Positions 6,289 through 14,736 are shown, counted from the first letter of the stretch. The stretch: DNA of 22,342 bases from Candidatus Manganitrophaceae bacterium (GCA_004297235.1 SCUR01000494.1:1-22342), one strand, 5' to 3'. Translations and numbers: made by a program. Notes: generated from the letters alone by a model not told the origin.

Positions 6289-7267
6289 CTCCCTTTCCTC
6301 CCAGCGCGATTTTCCCCTCGTCGGCGAGTCGCCGTACGATCTTGATGATGGCCTGCTGCGTTTTTTCGACTTCGCTGACCTTCACCGGTCCGCGCGCCTC
6401 CATGTCTTCGGTCAAAAGTGAAACCGCCCGCTCGGACATGTTCTTGAAGATCTTCTGCTTGACCTCCTCTTTGGCCGCCTTCAACGCGATCGCCAGGAAA
6501 TCTTTGTTCACCTCTTTCAACACTTCCTGCATTCCGCGATCGTCGAGTTGGATCAAATCGTCGAAGGTAAACATCAGCTGACTGATTTTTTCGGCGAGCT
6601 CCGGATTGTTTTGGGTGATCGAAGCCATAATCGCCTGCTCGGTGGCCTGATCGACCTGATTAAGCAGATCGGCCACCCGTTTCACCCCCGAGACTTTCTT
6701 GCCGGAGCTGGTCCCGACAAATTGCAGCTCTCCCTGGAGGGTCTCCGTAATTTCCTTCATGATCCCCGGCGGGATCTCTTCGAGCGTGGCCATCCGATAG
6801 CCGATGTCGGCGCGAAGCGCTTCCGGGAACTCCATCAGGATCTGGCTTCCCTGCGCCGGATCGAGGTGAGTGAGGATGAGCGCGATCGTCTGCGGATGCT
6901 CTGCGCGCAGCAGCCCCGCCAATGCCTTCGGCTCGGTCCACTTCAGCTCTTCCAGCTCGGTTTCTTCCCCCGCGGGAAAGCCGTCCATGATTTTCGCCGC
7001 TTTCTGCGGCCCCAGCGCCTTCGTCAGGATCCGTTGGAGATAATCTCTCCCCCCGAGCTTGGGGCCGGTGTGGGCGCTGGTTTGGGTGGCGAATTCTCTC
7101 CAGACCAGATCGATCTCTTCTTGCGAGATATCGGAGAGCTTGGCAATCGTCTGGCTGATCTTTCGGATTTCCTTCGGATCGAGCTGTTTCATGACCTCGG
7201 AGGCCATCTCTTCGCCCAGGGTCATCAGAAAGATCGCGGTCTTGTCGGTGCCGTTCAGCTTCCTCAT
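6269..7267 (-). CDS. fliG: Flagellar motor switch protein FliG
   Basis: A 332-residue protein matching FliG throughout. The N-terminal domain (LNGTDKTAIFLMTLGEEMA) binds FliF, the middle domain carries the EHPQ motif (LLRAEHPQTIALILTHLDP), and the C-terminal domain has FDDLIQLDDRGMQEVL with the charged torque helix. FliG is the rotor component that contacts the stators and couples ion flow to rotation and switching. GAGAG precedes the ATG. It follows fliF by 45 bp and overlaps fliH by 20 bp. Length and key motifs are normal. Confidence 0.97.
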   Translation of the reverse strand: MRKLNGTDKTAIFLMTLGEEMASEVMKQLDPKEIRKISQTIAKLSDISQEEIDLVWREFATQTSAHTGPKLGGRDYLQRILTKALGPQKAAKIMDGFPAGEETELEELKWTEPKALAGLLRAEHPQTIALILTHLDPAQGSQILMEFPEALRADIGYRMATLEEIPPGIMKEITETLQGELQFVGTSSGKKVSGVKRVADLLNQVDQATEQAIMASITQNNPELAEKISQLMFTFDDLIQLDDRGMQEVLKEVNKDFLAIALKAAKEEVKQKIFKNMSERAVSLLTEDMEARGPVKVSEVEKTQQAIIKIVRRLADEGKIALGGKGDGEALV

Positions 7268-7312
7268 CGCTCTCTCAGCAGTTGCCTTTCAACATCGCGC
7301 CGGACCGGCCGA

Positions 7313-8869
7313 TTACTTCTCTTTGAGCCATTGCTTGACCACCATCGTCGCCGCCTGTGGATTCTGCTTCGCGATCTGAACCATCTGATCCGTTCGCGGC
7401 GCGCCGACTTGCAGCTCTCCGAGGGCGCCGGCCGGCAGTTGCGCGGTTCCGGCCGGGAAGGTCGGGGAGGGGGTGAGGAGCGCCTTCAGCGCGGGGCGAA
7501 TCACGAAGAAGAAAGCGATCAGGCCGACCACCAAACCGATCCCGTACTTCGCGAAGGGGAGCCACTGTGCGAGGCCCTTGTTGGGCGGTTCGGCGACTCC
7601 TTCTTCTTCCGCGAGCGCATTGGCTTCAAAGGGGATGTTGACCACTTCGACCTGGTCCTGCCGCTCCGCGGAGTAGCCCATCGCCTTCTTCACCAGCTCC
7701 TCCAGCTTCTTCATCTCGTCCTCGTTTCGAGGAATATATTTTCGCGGGGCATCTCCCTGGGCCGCCTGATAGGTGCCGTCGACCAATGCCGCGACCGAGA
7801 GCTTTTTAATGGTCCCGATCGGCTCGATGATCCGGCTGACGGTCTTGCTGATCTCGTAGTTGATCACCTCGTTCTTCTTCTGGGCGTTGTTGCTGCTGGC
7901 GGTGCCGGCCGATGCGCCGGCCGGGGCGCCGGGAGGGACGTTGGATAAGACGCCGGGGACGCCGGAAGGGCCGGCCGAGCCGGACGTCCCGTTCATCTGC
8001 TCTTGGGCGCGCTGTTCGCTTCGAACCACCTGCGTGTCGGGATCAAATTTCTCCTCGGTATGCTCGACCTGTCTCAAATCGAGGAGGCTGGTGACCCGGA
8101 CCACCGCTTTTCCGGAGCCGACGACCCGTTCGAGCATGCTCTGAATCTTTCCTTCAATTTCTTTTTCCAGGTGCTGTTGATAATCGAGTTGAGTCGAAGT
8201 CATCTGGGCGGTGGCCGATCCGTCGACCGTCCGAGAGAGGATCTGCCCGTGGCTGTCGACCACGGTGACGGTCTGGGGGCTGAGCCCTTCCACGCTGCTG
8301 GAGACGAGGTGAATGATCCCCTGAATCTGTCCTTCCGACAGCCGCTTCCCGGCGCGGAGGGTGACGACCACCGAGGCGCGGGAGGGCTCTTGCCGGTCGG
8401 AGAAGAGGGTCTTCTCCGGAACGACGAGATGCACCCGGGCCTTGCTCACTTCGGCCAGCTGGCTGATGGTCCGGCTCAGCTCTCCTTGGAGCGCTCTTTT
8501 GTAGTTTAACTTCTGTACGAATTCGGTGGTTCCGAAGGTGTTCCGATCGAAGATCTCGAACCCGACCCCTCCTCCTTGGGGAAGCCCCTGGCCGGCCAGC
8601 TGAAGGCGAAGCTCATGGACCCGCTCCGCCGGCACCGAGACGGCGGTGCTGTCGGCCGAGAGCTCATAGGGGATGTGTGATTCCTTGAGTTTACTGATCA
8701 CCGAAGCGGCGTCGTCGGAAGAGAGGTTCGTGTAGAGGATTTGAAGCTCCGGTTTTTGAGTCCAAAGCCAGAGGACCACCCCTCCTGCAAAGGTCGCCGC
8801 CAAAACCAGCAGCAGTGCCATCTTTCTTGCAAAAGAGGCGGTCGTCATCTGTTGTAAAAGATCTGCCAT
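7313..8869 (-). CDS. fliF: Flagellar MS-ring protein FliF
   Basis: A 518-residue protein with two membrane segments: MALLLVLAATFAGGVVLWLW (about 17-36) and GIGLVVGLIAFFFVIRP (about 442-458). The periplasmic part has the YscJ/FliF signature LQLAGQGLPQGGGVGFEIFD and LNYKRALQGELSRTI, then RVHLVVPEKTLF. A Gly/Ala/Pro/Ser-rich linker (about 295-330) separates it from the second domain. The C-terminal cytoplasmic tail (ATMVVKQWLKEK) is the FliG-binding segment. FliF forms the MS ring in the inner membrane on which rod, C-ring and export gate assemble. GAGGG lies 7 nt before the ATG. Confidence 0.97.
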   Translation of the reverse strand: MADLLQQMTTASFARKMALLLVLAATFAGGVVLWLWTQKPELQILYTNLSSDDAASVISKLKESHIPYELSADSTAVSVPAERVHELRLQLAGQGLPQGGGVGFEIFDRNTFGTTEFVQKLNYKRALQGELSRTISQLAEVSKARVHLVVPEKTLFSDRQEPSRASVVVTLRAGKRLSEGQIQGIIHLVSSSVEGLSPQTVTVVDSHGQILSRTVDGSATAQMTSTQLDYQQHLEKEIEGKIQSMLERVVGSGKAVVRVTSLLDLRQVEHTEEKFDPDTQVVRSEQRAQEQMNGTSGSAGPSGVPGVLSNVPPGAPAGASAGTASSNNAQKKNEVINYEISKTVSRIIEPIGTIKKLSVAALVDGTYQAAQGDAPRKYIPRNEDEMKKLEELVKKAMGYSAERQDQVEVVNIPFEANALAEEEGVAEPPNKGLAQWLPFAKYGIGLVVGLIAFFFVIRPALKALLTPSPTFPAGTAQLPAGALGELQVGAPRTDQMVQIAKQNPQAATMVVKQWLKEK

Positions 8870-8889
8870 CGTTTACCCTCGGTTGGGAC

Positions 8890-8930
8890 GCGCCGAAAGG
8901 GGCGCCCGGATCAGGGGAGAAGATCTCCCC
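8890..8930 (-). repeat. Two tandem hairpins in the fliE-fliF gap
   Basis: GCGCC (8890-8894) pairs with GGCGC (8901-8905) around a 6-nt loop. GGGGAGA (8914-8920) pairs with TCTCCCC (8924-8930) around 3 nt. Both lie in the 67-bp gap between the fliE stop and the fliF start. No T-tract follows in the minus direction, so partial termination or RNA processing is more likely than full termination. Confidence 0.5.
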
Positions 8931-8936
8931 CCAAAA

Positions 8937-9227
8937 TTAAATCTGCATTCGGGAGATTTCCTCGTAAGCCGAGAGAATCTTATTCCGAACCTGCATCATC
9001 AGCTCAAAGGAGAGATTCGCCTTCTCGATGGCGATCATCGTCTGGTGAAGGTCCTGCTGTTTGCCGGCGGTCAGGTCGGTGATCGCCTGATCGGCCTGCA
9101 GTTGCGCATCGTTGACTTGACGGATCGACTCCTTGAGCGTCTCCGCGAAAGAGGCCTCCGATTTTTCAATCCCGCCGGCGGCCTGGGCCGGGTTGATCTG
9201 ATTCGGCCCGATCGGTTGTATCGCCAT
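8937..9227 (-). CDS. fliE: Flagellar hook-basal body complex protein FliE
   Basis: A 96-residue protein of normal FliE length. The conserved second half is present: FAETLKESIRQVNDAQLQADQAI (seen here as FAETLKESIRQVNDA), DLHQTMIAIEKANLSFELM and the ending VRNKILSAYEEISRMQI. FliE joins the MS ring to the proximal rod and is exported early. GGAG lies upstream of the ATG. It is preceded by flgC across a 124-bp gap containing an inverted repeat and followed by two hairpins before fliF, so its transcript is flanked by stable structures on both sides. Confidence 0.96.
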   Translation of the reverse strand: MAIQPIGPNQINPAQAAGGIEKSEASFAETLKESIRQVNDAQLQADQAITDLTAGKQQDLHQTMIAIEKANLSFELMMQVRNKILSAYEEISRMQI

Positions 9228-9244
9228 TTTGTTCTCCTTAAGTA

Positions 9245-9346
9245 ACGTGAGGCGTTAGGCGTGAGGCGTAAGGGGTAAAAGATAAAGAATCAGATCTTTT
9301 GCCTTTACCCCCATGCCTCACGTCACCTTCTTTGTCGCCTCACGCA
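9245..9346. repeat. Imperfect inverted repeat, GTGAGG-theme element copy B
   Basis: The left part contains two adjacent copies of (A/G)CGTGAGGCGT (starting at 9245 and 9259), running into AAGGGGTAAAAGAT. The right part (about 9293-9323) is an inverted counterpart, GATCTTTTGCCTTTACCCC...GCCTCACGT. A further inverted unit GCCTCACGC lies at 9335-9343. It shares ACGTGAGGCGT and the overall plan with the element at 1425-1504. It fills the flgC-fliE gap inside the basal-body operon. Confidence 0.72.
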
Positions 9347-9351
9347 TTCAG

Positions 9352-9786
9352 CTACCTTCCAATATCCAGCGCCTTCAGCGCCATGCTCTTGGTCGCGTTT
9401 AAGGCGGTGACGTTGGCTTCGTAAGAGCGGAGCGCCGAGATCATGTTGACCATCTCTTCCATGGCGTTGATGTTGGGGTAGAGGACATAGCCGTCCGGAT
9501 CGGCCTCCGGATGTTGCGGCTCATAGACCCGCTTAAACGGACGGTCGTCCTGAATCACCCGGGTCACGGAGACCCCCGGCTGGCTCCCTTCCAGATTCAT
9601 TTGAAGCGTCTCTTCGAAAGAGCCGATCGGGGCCGTTGCGAAGACGACATCTTTCCGCCGATAGGGCCCTCCCTCCGCGGTTTGGGTCGATTCCACATTC
9701 GCGAGGTTGCTGGAGATCACATTCAACCTCGCCCGTTGGGCGTCGAGCGCCGAAGCCGAAATGGCGAATGCCTTTTCAATGTCCAT
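9352..9786 (-). CDS. flgC: Flagellar basal-body rod protein FlgC
   Basis: A 144-residue protein with the N-terminal rod motif (AFAISASALDAQRARLNVIS followed by SNLANVEST) and the C-terminal heptad motif (MEEMVNMISALRSYEANVTALNATK). The YVLYPNIN segment is typical of FlgC. It forms part of the proximal rod with FlgB, FlgF and FliE and is exported without a cleaved signal. GGGAG precedes the ATG and lies within the last codons of flgB; only 3 bp separate the genes. Confidence 0.97.
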   Translation of the reverse strand: MDIEKAFAISASALDAQRARLNVISSNLANVESTQTAEGGPYRRKDVVFATAPIGSFEETLQMNLEGSQPGVSVTRVIQDDRPFKRVYEPQHPEADPDGYVLYPNINAMEEMVNMISALRSYEANVTALNATKSMALKALDIGR

Positions 9787-9789
9787 CGA

Positions 9790-10194
9790 TTATCTCCCTT
9801 CCTTAATTGCGTTCCGAATCGCTCTGAATTTCGACGTGATCATCTGCGTGCTGGCGGTGTAGAACAACGTGTTCTCCGCGAGCTTCGCCATCTCCTTTTC
9901 CGCGTTGACCGTGTTCCCGTCGAGCCGATGCGACGGCCCGGGGACGACCGTCGCGTGAGAGAGCGCGGCGGCGCTTCCCGTCGGGGAGAGGTGCGACGGA
10001 TCTGTCCGTTGCAGCGGGAGGGGAGAAGCGCCCGACGCGGCGCTGAGCGCCTCCTTGAAGTTCACCTCGGTCGCTTGATAGCCGGGAGTGTCCTGGTTTG
10101 CGATATTCGCGGTGATGGCGCGGTGCCGCTCGCTCCGCAGGTCCAAGGCTTCCGCCAGCAAGCCGATCGTTTTATCGAACAAGCTTCCGATCAT
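9790..10194 (-). CDS. flgB: Flagellar basal-body rod protein FlgB
   Basis: A 134-residue protein beginning MIGSLFDKTIGLLAEALDLR, with the rod signature HRAITANIANQDTPGYQA and the C-terminal helix EMAKLAENTLFYTASTQMI. FlgB is the most proximal rod subunit. The ATG overlaps the stop of the upstream NtrC-type regulator (ATGA), and GGAGG lies 7 nt before it inside that gene. The regulator and the first structural gene are therefore translated as a coupled pair. Confidence 0.96.
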   Translation of the reverse strand: MIGSLFDKTIGLLAEALDLRSERHRAITANIANQDTPGYQATEVNFKEALSAASGASPLPLQRTDPSHLSPTGSAAALSHATVVPGPSHRLDGNTVNAEKEMAKLAENTLFYTASTQMITSKFRAIRNAIKEGR

Positions 10195-11696
10195 ATCGGT
10201 CCTCCTTCGTCTGTTCGGCCGGATGCGGCCGTCTCTTTTCGTTCCGCCGGCATTCCGACCATTCCCGGCGGCGGCGAAGAATCGTCGAGGCCGTGGGTCC
10301 GGTACTCCCTCAGTTTGTTGCGAAGGGTTCGGATGCTGATGCCGAGAAGCCGGGCGGCATGGGTTCGATTTCCCCCGACCCGCTCGAGCGTCTCCAAGAT
10401 CAGATCCCGTTCGGCCTCCCAGACGGTCGTGGCGCGCGCGGAGGGACGCTCCGTCTTCGGCTCGAACGATTCCTCGAAGAGGAGATGATTTCCGGCGATG
10501 GTCCCCCGATCGCAGAGGAGGACCGCCCGCTCCATGACATTTTCAAACTCCCGAACATTTCCCCGCCATTCCCGCCCCATCAGGAGGGAGAGCGCCTCCG
10601 GTGAGATCGAGATCACCGATTTCTGGTTCCTCATCGCCCCCTTTTTTATGAAATGATCCGCCAGCAGGGGGATGTCGACGGCGCGGTGCCGAAGGGGGGG
10701 GAGCCGAAGCGGAAAGACATTGAGGCGATAATAGAGGTCTTCGCGGAAACGGCCCGCCTTGACCTCTTCCCACAGGGGGCGGTTGGTCGTGGCGATCACA
10801 CGGATATCGAGGGCGATCGGACCTTTTCCGCCGAGCAGATCGACCTCGCGCTCTTGCAGGACACGGAGCAGTTTGGCTTGCAGCGACAGGTGCATCTCGC
10901 TTACTTCGTCCAGCAACAAGGTGCCGGTGTGCGCCAGCTCGAACCGTCCCGGCTTTCTGGCCCCCGCGCCGGTGAAGGCCCCTTTTTCAAAGCCGAAAAG
11001 CTCGCTTTCAAGCAACGCTTCCGGCACCGCGGCGCAGTTGATCGCGATGAAGGGGCGATGGGCGCGCGGGCTGTGCTGGTGGACGAAGCGCGCGAGCAGT
11101 TCCTTTCCCGTTCCGCTCTCTCCTTCGATCAAAATGGACGTTTGGCCGGCGGCGACCACTTCGGCGGTTTTGAGCAGCCTCAACATGCCGGGGTCCTGCG
11201 TCAGCAACGCCCGTCCGGCGGCGGTCTCCGCCGTCTTCGGCTGCGGTTTGGCGGCCGGGAGATCCGGCGCGCCGAGCGCCTTGCGAACCACCGCGTCGAG
11301 CGACTCTTGTGAGAAGGGCTTCACCAGATAATCGAACGCGCCCGACTTCATCGCCTCCACGGCGATCTCAATCGTTCCGAAAGCCGACATCAGAATGATC
11401 GGAAGCGTGGGGTTGAGCCGCTTGGCCTCTTGGAAAAGATCCATTCCGTTCATGCCGGGCATCCGAATGTCGGTCATCATCAGCCCGATCGGCTGTTCCC
11501 GGAATCGGTTGAGCGCCTCTTCTCCGCTCGATGCGACCAGGACCGAATGGCCCGACAGCCGGAGGCTCTCCGCGAGGGCAAGCCGCATGGCGGGATCATC
11601 ATCGACGACCAAGATCGGACGGGGGGCCGTGCCATTTTCTCGGCCGCGGGTGGGCGCGCCGTTTTCCGGGCCATGGGACGGGGAGGAAAGGGTCAT
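10191..11696 (-). CDS. Sigma-54-dependent response regulator, FlrC/FleR-like
   Basis: A 501-residue protein with three domains. A receiver domain (about 27-140) carries Asp32-34, phospho-acceptor Asp76 in MMTDIRMPG, Ser104 and Lys126. The AAA+ sigma-54 activation domain has GESGTGKE (Walker A), GFEKGAFTGAG (GAFTGA loop for sigma-54 contact) and GTLLLDEVSE (Walker B). A Fis-type HTH follows at GNRTHAARLLGISIRTLRNKLREY. A long Pro/Ser-rich tail follows the HTH. It lies between a histidine kinase gene and flgB with ATGA overlaps on both sides, so it is the natural partner of that kinase. By analogy with FlrBC/FleSR it would switch on middle-class flagellar genes. GGGAGG precedes the start. Confidence 0.92.
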   Translation of the reverse strand: MTLSSPSHGPENGAPTRGRENGTAPRPILVVDDDPAMRLALAESLRLSGHSVLVASSGEEALNRFREQPIGLMMTDIRMPGMNGMDLFQEAKRLNPTLPIILMSAFGTIEIAVEAMKSGAFDYLVKPFSQESLDAVVRKALGAPDLPAAKPQPKTAETAAGRALLTQDPGMLRLLKTAEVVAAGQTSILIEGESGTGKELLARFVHQHSPRAHRPFIAINCAAVPEALLESELFGFEKGAFTGAGARKPGRFELAHTGTLLLDEVSEMHLSLQAKLLRVLQEREVDLLGGKGPIALDIRVIATTNRPLWEEVKAGRFREDLYYRLNVFPLRLPPLRHRAVDIPLLADHFIKKGAMRNQKSVISISPEALSLLMGREWRGNVREFENVMERAVLLCDRGTIAGNHLLFEESFEPKTERPSARATTVWEAERDLILETLERVGGNRTHAARLLGISIRTLRNKLREYRTHGLDDSSPPPGMVGMPAERKETAASGRTDEGGPI

Positions 11697-12640
11697 TCGC
11701 GTTCCTCCCTGAGGGCCGCTTCTTTTTCCAGGCGATCGGTCCGGTTGAGATTGTGCGGAGGGAGGGTCAAGGTAAAGGTAGTCCCCCGATTGATTTCGCT
11801 TTGAACTTGAATCGATCCCCCATGCGCCGTCACGGCATTGTGGACAATCGCCAAGCCGAGGCCGGTCCCGCTCTGTTTGGTGCTGAAGAAAGGATCGAAA
11901 ATCCTGGGGAGGACCTTTTCCGGAATGCCGCCTCCCGTATCGGAGAGTGTGATCCTGATTCCGTCGAGGCTCCGCGAAGCGGCGTCGGCCGGCTCCGCCA
12001 CTCGAAGGGGGGCGGCCGCCAGACGGAGCTCGCCTCCGCGAGGCATCGCCTCGACCGCGTTCAAGATCAAATTCAAGAGGACTTGCCGAAGGAGGTCTTC
12101 ATCGCACCAGATCCATTCGGGAAGGGATTCGATCGATTCGATCCAACCGATTCGGTTCTGCTGGATCAGAGGGAGGGCGAAGAGGCGCGCCTCTTCGATC
12201 ACCCGTCTCAGATCGGTCCTTCGAAAGTGGGGGGTCGGCGTTCGGGTGAAAAGAAGGAGATTGGAGAGGGCGTAATCCATCGCGCTCGTGGCCGTCGAGA
12301 TATAATCGGCGTACTGCCGCAGGGAGGGATCGGCCAGCCCCTTTTTCAGCAGCGAGGCGAAGAGCTCGATGCTGCCGAGCGGATTCCTCAACTCATGCGC
12401 CATTCGGGCGGCCATCTCACCGACCGCGGCCAGGCGATGGTTCCGTTCCGCTTCTTCCCGGAGCGCGTCCCGCTGCCGCAGGCTCTCCTCCAAGGCGTGG
12501 TTCTTTGCCTCCAGCTCGCTTTTCAACTGGGCCACCTGTTCCTGGAGCAGGCGGTAGTATTTCTCGAGATCCAGGGAGGTTTCATTGAAGCGGCTGAACG
12601 CCTCGCGAAGGAGCTCAGCCCTGTTTTCTTCGATTGCCAT
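11693..12640 (-). CDS. Cytoplasmic sensor histidine kinase, FlrB/FleS-like
   Basis: A 315-residue kinase. A GTG at 12649 is in frame, but AGGAG lies immediately against it and 8 nt from the ATG at 12640, so I choose 12640. No membrane segment is seen. An N-terminal coiled coil (residues about 25-70) leads to the H-box GEMAARMAHELRNPLGS (His at about 82), N-box LNLILNAVEAM, G1 DTGGGIPEKV, F-box RIFDPFFSTK and G2 GTGLGLAIVHNAV. All catalytic boxes are intact. Like FlrB and FleS it is soluble, so it should sense an internal state, such as assembly of the MS ring or export gate, rather than an outside ligand (inference). It overlaps the TPR gene before it and the regulator after it. Confidence 0.9.
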   Translation of the reverse strand: MAIEENRAELLREAFSRFNETSLDLEKYYRLLQEQVAQLKSELEAKNHALEESLRQRDALREEAERNHRLAAVGEMAARMAHELRNPLGSIELFASLLKKGLADPSLRQYADYISTATSAMDYALSNLLLFTRTPTPHFRRTDLRRVIEEARLFALPLIQQNRIGWIESIESLPEWIWCDEDLLRQVLLNLILNAVEAMPRGGELRLAAAPLRVAEPADAASRSLDGIRITLSDTGGGIPEKVLPRIFDPFFSTKQSGTGLGLAIVHNAVTAHGGSIQVQSEINRGTTFTLTLPPHNLNRTDRLEKEAALREERE

Positions 12641-14669
12641 CGATGACACTCCTCAGCTTTGAAGAGGCCGCCTCTTCGACCGCCATCTGTCGAAGAAGGG
12701 GATCTTTCGCATTCCGGACCAGTTGATCGAAAAGCGCGCTCCCGCGATTTCGTTGGCCGAGACGATGATAACTCTTGGCCATCTGAAATCGGACCCAATC
12801 TCCATCCGCTCCTTCCGCCTTCAGCGCCGATTGATACGCTTGGATCGCTTTTGCATATTCCCGGAGCCGGTAGTACGCATTTCCGAGAGAGAGGGCGAGA
12901 CCGGCTGCGTTTTCAGGGTCGCGGCCGATCCATTTCAGGTAAATAGCCGCCTCTTTTCGAAAATCGCCGTGATGCTGATAGGCCTTGGCGAGCAGAAGGG
13001 AGATCCGCTCCTGATCGGGATGGTTCGGGTAGCGATGAAGCCATTCGCTGTAAGCTTTAATCGCCCGGTCCGGTTTTCCTTGCTGATCGAGGACGAGGCC
13101 CAGATCGGTGAGAACGACGGACACGCGCGAACTCTTGGGATAGCGCTTCAAAAAGGCGTTCAATCTCAGCTCCGCTTGGGGATAGTCCCCCTTTTCCATC
13201 AGACTTTTCCCGAGAAGAAAAAGCGCTTCTTCCGCCAGCGGGCTCGACAGGCTCGCGGCGATCGGCGCGTGCAGATCGATCGCCTGCGAATAGAGGCCGA
13301 GGCGGGCGTGGCTGATCCCGACTTGCAAGCCGATGGGACCGGTCAGCATCGGGGGGGTGAAATCGGAAGAGCGGGCATGGAAGAATTCGACGATTTGAAA
13401 ATCATCTCCTTCTTTTGCCAGCCGGCCGATCTCTTCGCCGATTGTTTTACGATAGACGGCGGCGAGCCGGAGCTGGAAATGAGATAAGGGGATCAGTGCA
13501 AGGAGGCGGCTCTCCAATTCCAGTGCGACGGAGAACGCGCCGTAAATTCGGAATCGCTCGATCGCCTCCAGGAGGGTCTCTTGTGCGATCTCGTTGAGCG
13601 GAGGGGTTTGCAGAACGGTCAATGCTTGCTTCTCCGTCAAGGCCAACGCCTGACGAACTTCTTCCCGATCCCGGGCGGCCTGACAGTCGGAAGATTTGCG
13701 GGGGAGCGGGGCGCTGCACTCCTGCATTTCGAGCTGGCCGATCGAGGCGATCAATTTGTCGAGACCGCCGCTCGGATTCGATCCCGGAGCGGCCAACACT
13801 TGCGCATAGATCAGGCCGGCCTTCTCAAAGGCTCCTTCCCGCCGCCAAGCGTCTCCGGTCCTTGCCAAGGCCACGGGAGCAAGCGGATCGATTGAGGAAA
13901 GGGTCATGACGTTGAAGAAAAGTTCCCGAGATTGGGACGTACGACCGGTCCGATAGGCCGACTCGGCATGTTGGAATAAAATCTCCGGCGTCGCCGGATC
14001 GGTCGAGAGGGCCCTCCCTTTTTCGTATTTTTGGTAGGCCGTCTCAAAGTCGTTTAGATGATAAAAGGTATCGGCCACGCCGAGCAGGACGGAGGCCTGA
14101 TCCTCTGCGGAGAGAGAGGGGAGGTCGATCCGGGCATATGCATCGGCCGCTTCCTTCCATTTTTTCCATCCCCGATAGGTTTGCGCGATCCCGATCCGGG
14201 CGACGGGGGCGAAGCGGCTGTTCGGATGCCGCAAAAGAACTCTTTTGAAGCTTCCGATCGATTCATAATAAAGCCCCAGCTTTTCATAGACCTGACCCAT
14301 TCTCCAGAGACTGCGGATTGCATTTTCCGAATCAGGATATTTCTGCTGCGCTTCTTGGAAGGAGGCCAGCGCCTGATGAAGATGCTTGGGTCCGCCCTTT
14401 TGAGCCCATTTCAGATGAAGATCTCCGCGGAGAAAGGAGGCGGTTTCCGAGAGGGGGCCTTCTGAAAGATGTTTCAAGAGTTGATCGGTCTCCACGACGG
14501 CTTGGGAGAAGTTTCCGGCGCGGTATGCTTCCAGAATTGTTTTAAACGGATCTTCTCCTTGAGTCGCGTAATTCTCCGGGAACAGAGGAAGCTCCAGCTC
14601 CTCCGCTCGGGTGTTCGACTCTAAAACGGTCAAGCTGAATATCAATGTAATGAAGATGAGAAGGTTCAT
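12615..14669 (-). CDS. Secreted TPR-repeat protein, first gene of the flagellar operon
   Basis: A 684-residue protein with a signal peptide (NLLIFITLIFSLTVLESN, likely cleaved after TRA near residue 22), so it should be periplasmic. The rest consists of TPR-like helical hairpins, for example LWRMGQVYEKLGLYYESIGSF, LLGVADTFYHLNDFETAYQKYEKG and LGNAYYRLREYAKAIQAYQSALKA (quoted in part here: the key pattern is G-Y-A with A at the turn). It is similar in style to BamD/YbgF/CpoB-type repeats. The stop lies 26 bp inside the kinase gene. I do not recognise a named family. The sigma-54 promoter 60-85 bp upstream places it as the lead gene of the basal-body operon, which suggests a periplasmic scaffold or sensor for flagellar assembly (inference). 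Confidence 0.82.
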   Translation of the reverse strand: MNLLIFITLIFSLTVLESNTRAEELELPLFPENYATQGEDPFKTILEAYRAGNFSQAVVETDQLLKHLSEGPLSETASFLRGDLHLKWAQKGGPKHLHQALASFQEAQQKYPDSENAIRSLWRMGQVYEKLGLYYESIGSFKRVLLRHPNSRFAPVARIGIAQTYRGWKKWKEAADAYARIDLPSLSAEDQASVLLGVADTFYHLNDFETAYQKYEKGRALSTDPATPEILFQHAESAYRTGRTSQSRELFFNVMTLSSIDPLAPVALARTGDAWRREGAFEKAGLIYAQVLAAPGSNPSGGLDKLIASIGQLEMQECSAPLPRKSSDCQAARDREEVRQALALTEKQALTVLQTPPLNEIAQETLLEAIERFRIYGAFSVALELESRLLALIPLSHFQLRLAAVYRKTIGEEIGRLAKEGDDFQIVEFFHARSSDFTPPMLTGPIGLQVGISHARLGLYSQAIDLHAPIAASLSSPLAEEALFLLGKSLMEKGDYPQAELRLNAFLKRYPKSSRVSVVLTDLGLVLDQQGKPDRAIKAYSEWLHRYPNHPDQERISLLLAKAYQHHGDFRKEAAIYLKWIGRDPENAAGLALSLGNAYYRLREYAKAIQAYQSALKAEGADGDWVRFQMAKSYHRLGQRNRGSALFDQLVRNAKDPLLRQMAVEEAASSKLRSVIDGNRRKQG

Positions 14670-14736
14670 TCTTATCCATCAAAGGAAGCCGGTGCGCGGT
14701 TTCCCTCAGAGAACGTTTAGACCCCAACTCGGTATA

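Noticed and set aside
6548..7948. Plus-strand ORF of 466 codons antisense to fliF/fliG
   Set aside because: It is a GC-rich shadow frame of two certain genes, has no ribosome-binding site and shows Arg/Leu/His-rich sequence without domain features.
1425..9346. CRISPR array made of the GTGAGG repeats
   Set aside because: The copies are kilobases apart, imperfect, palindromic and not separated by regular spacers.
11531..12646. Plus-strand ORF of 371 codons antisense to the kinase and regulator
   Set aside because: Overlaps two genes with intact catalytic motifs on the other strand; no recognisable domain.
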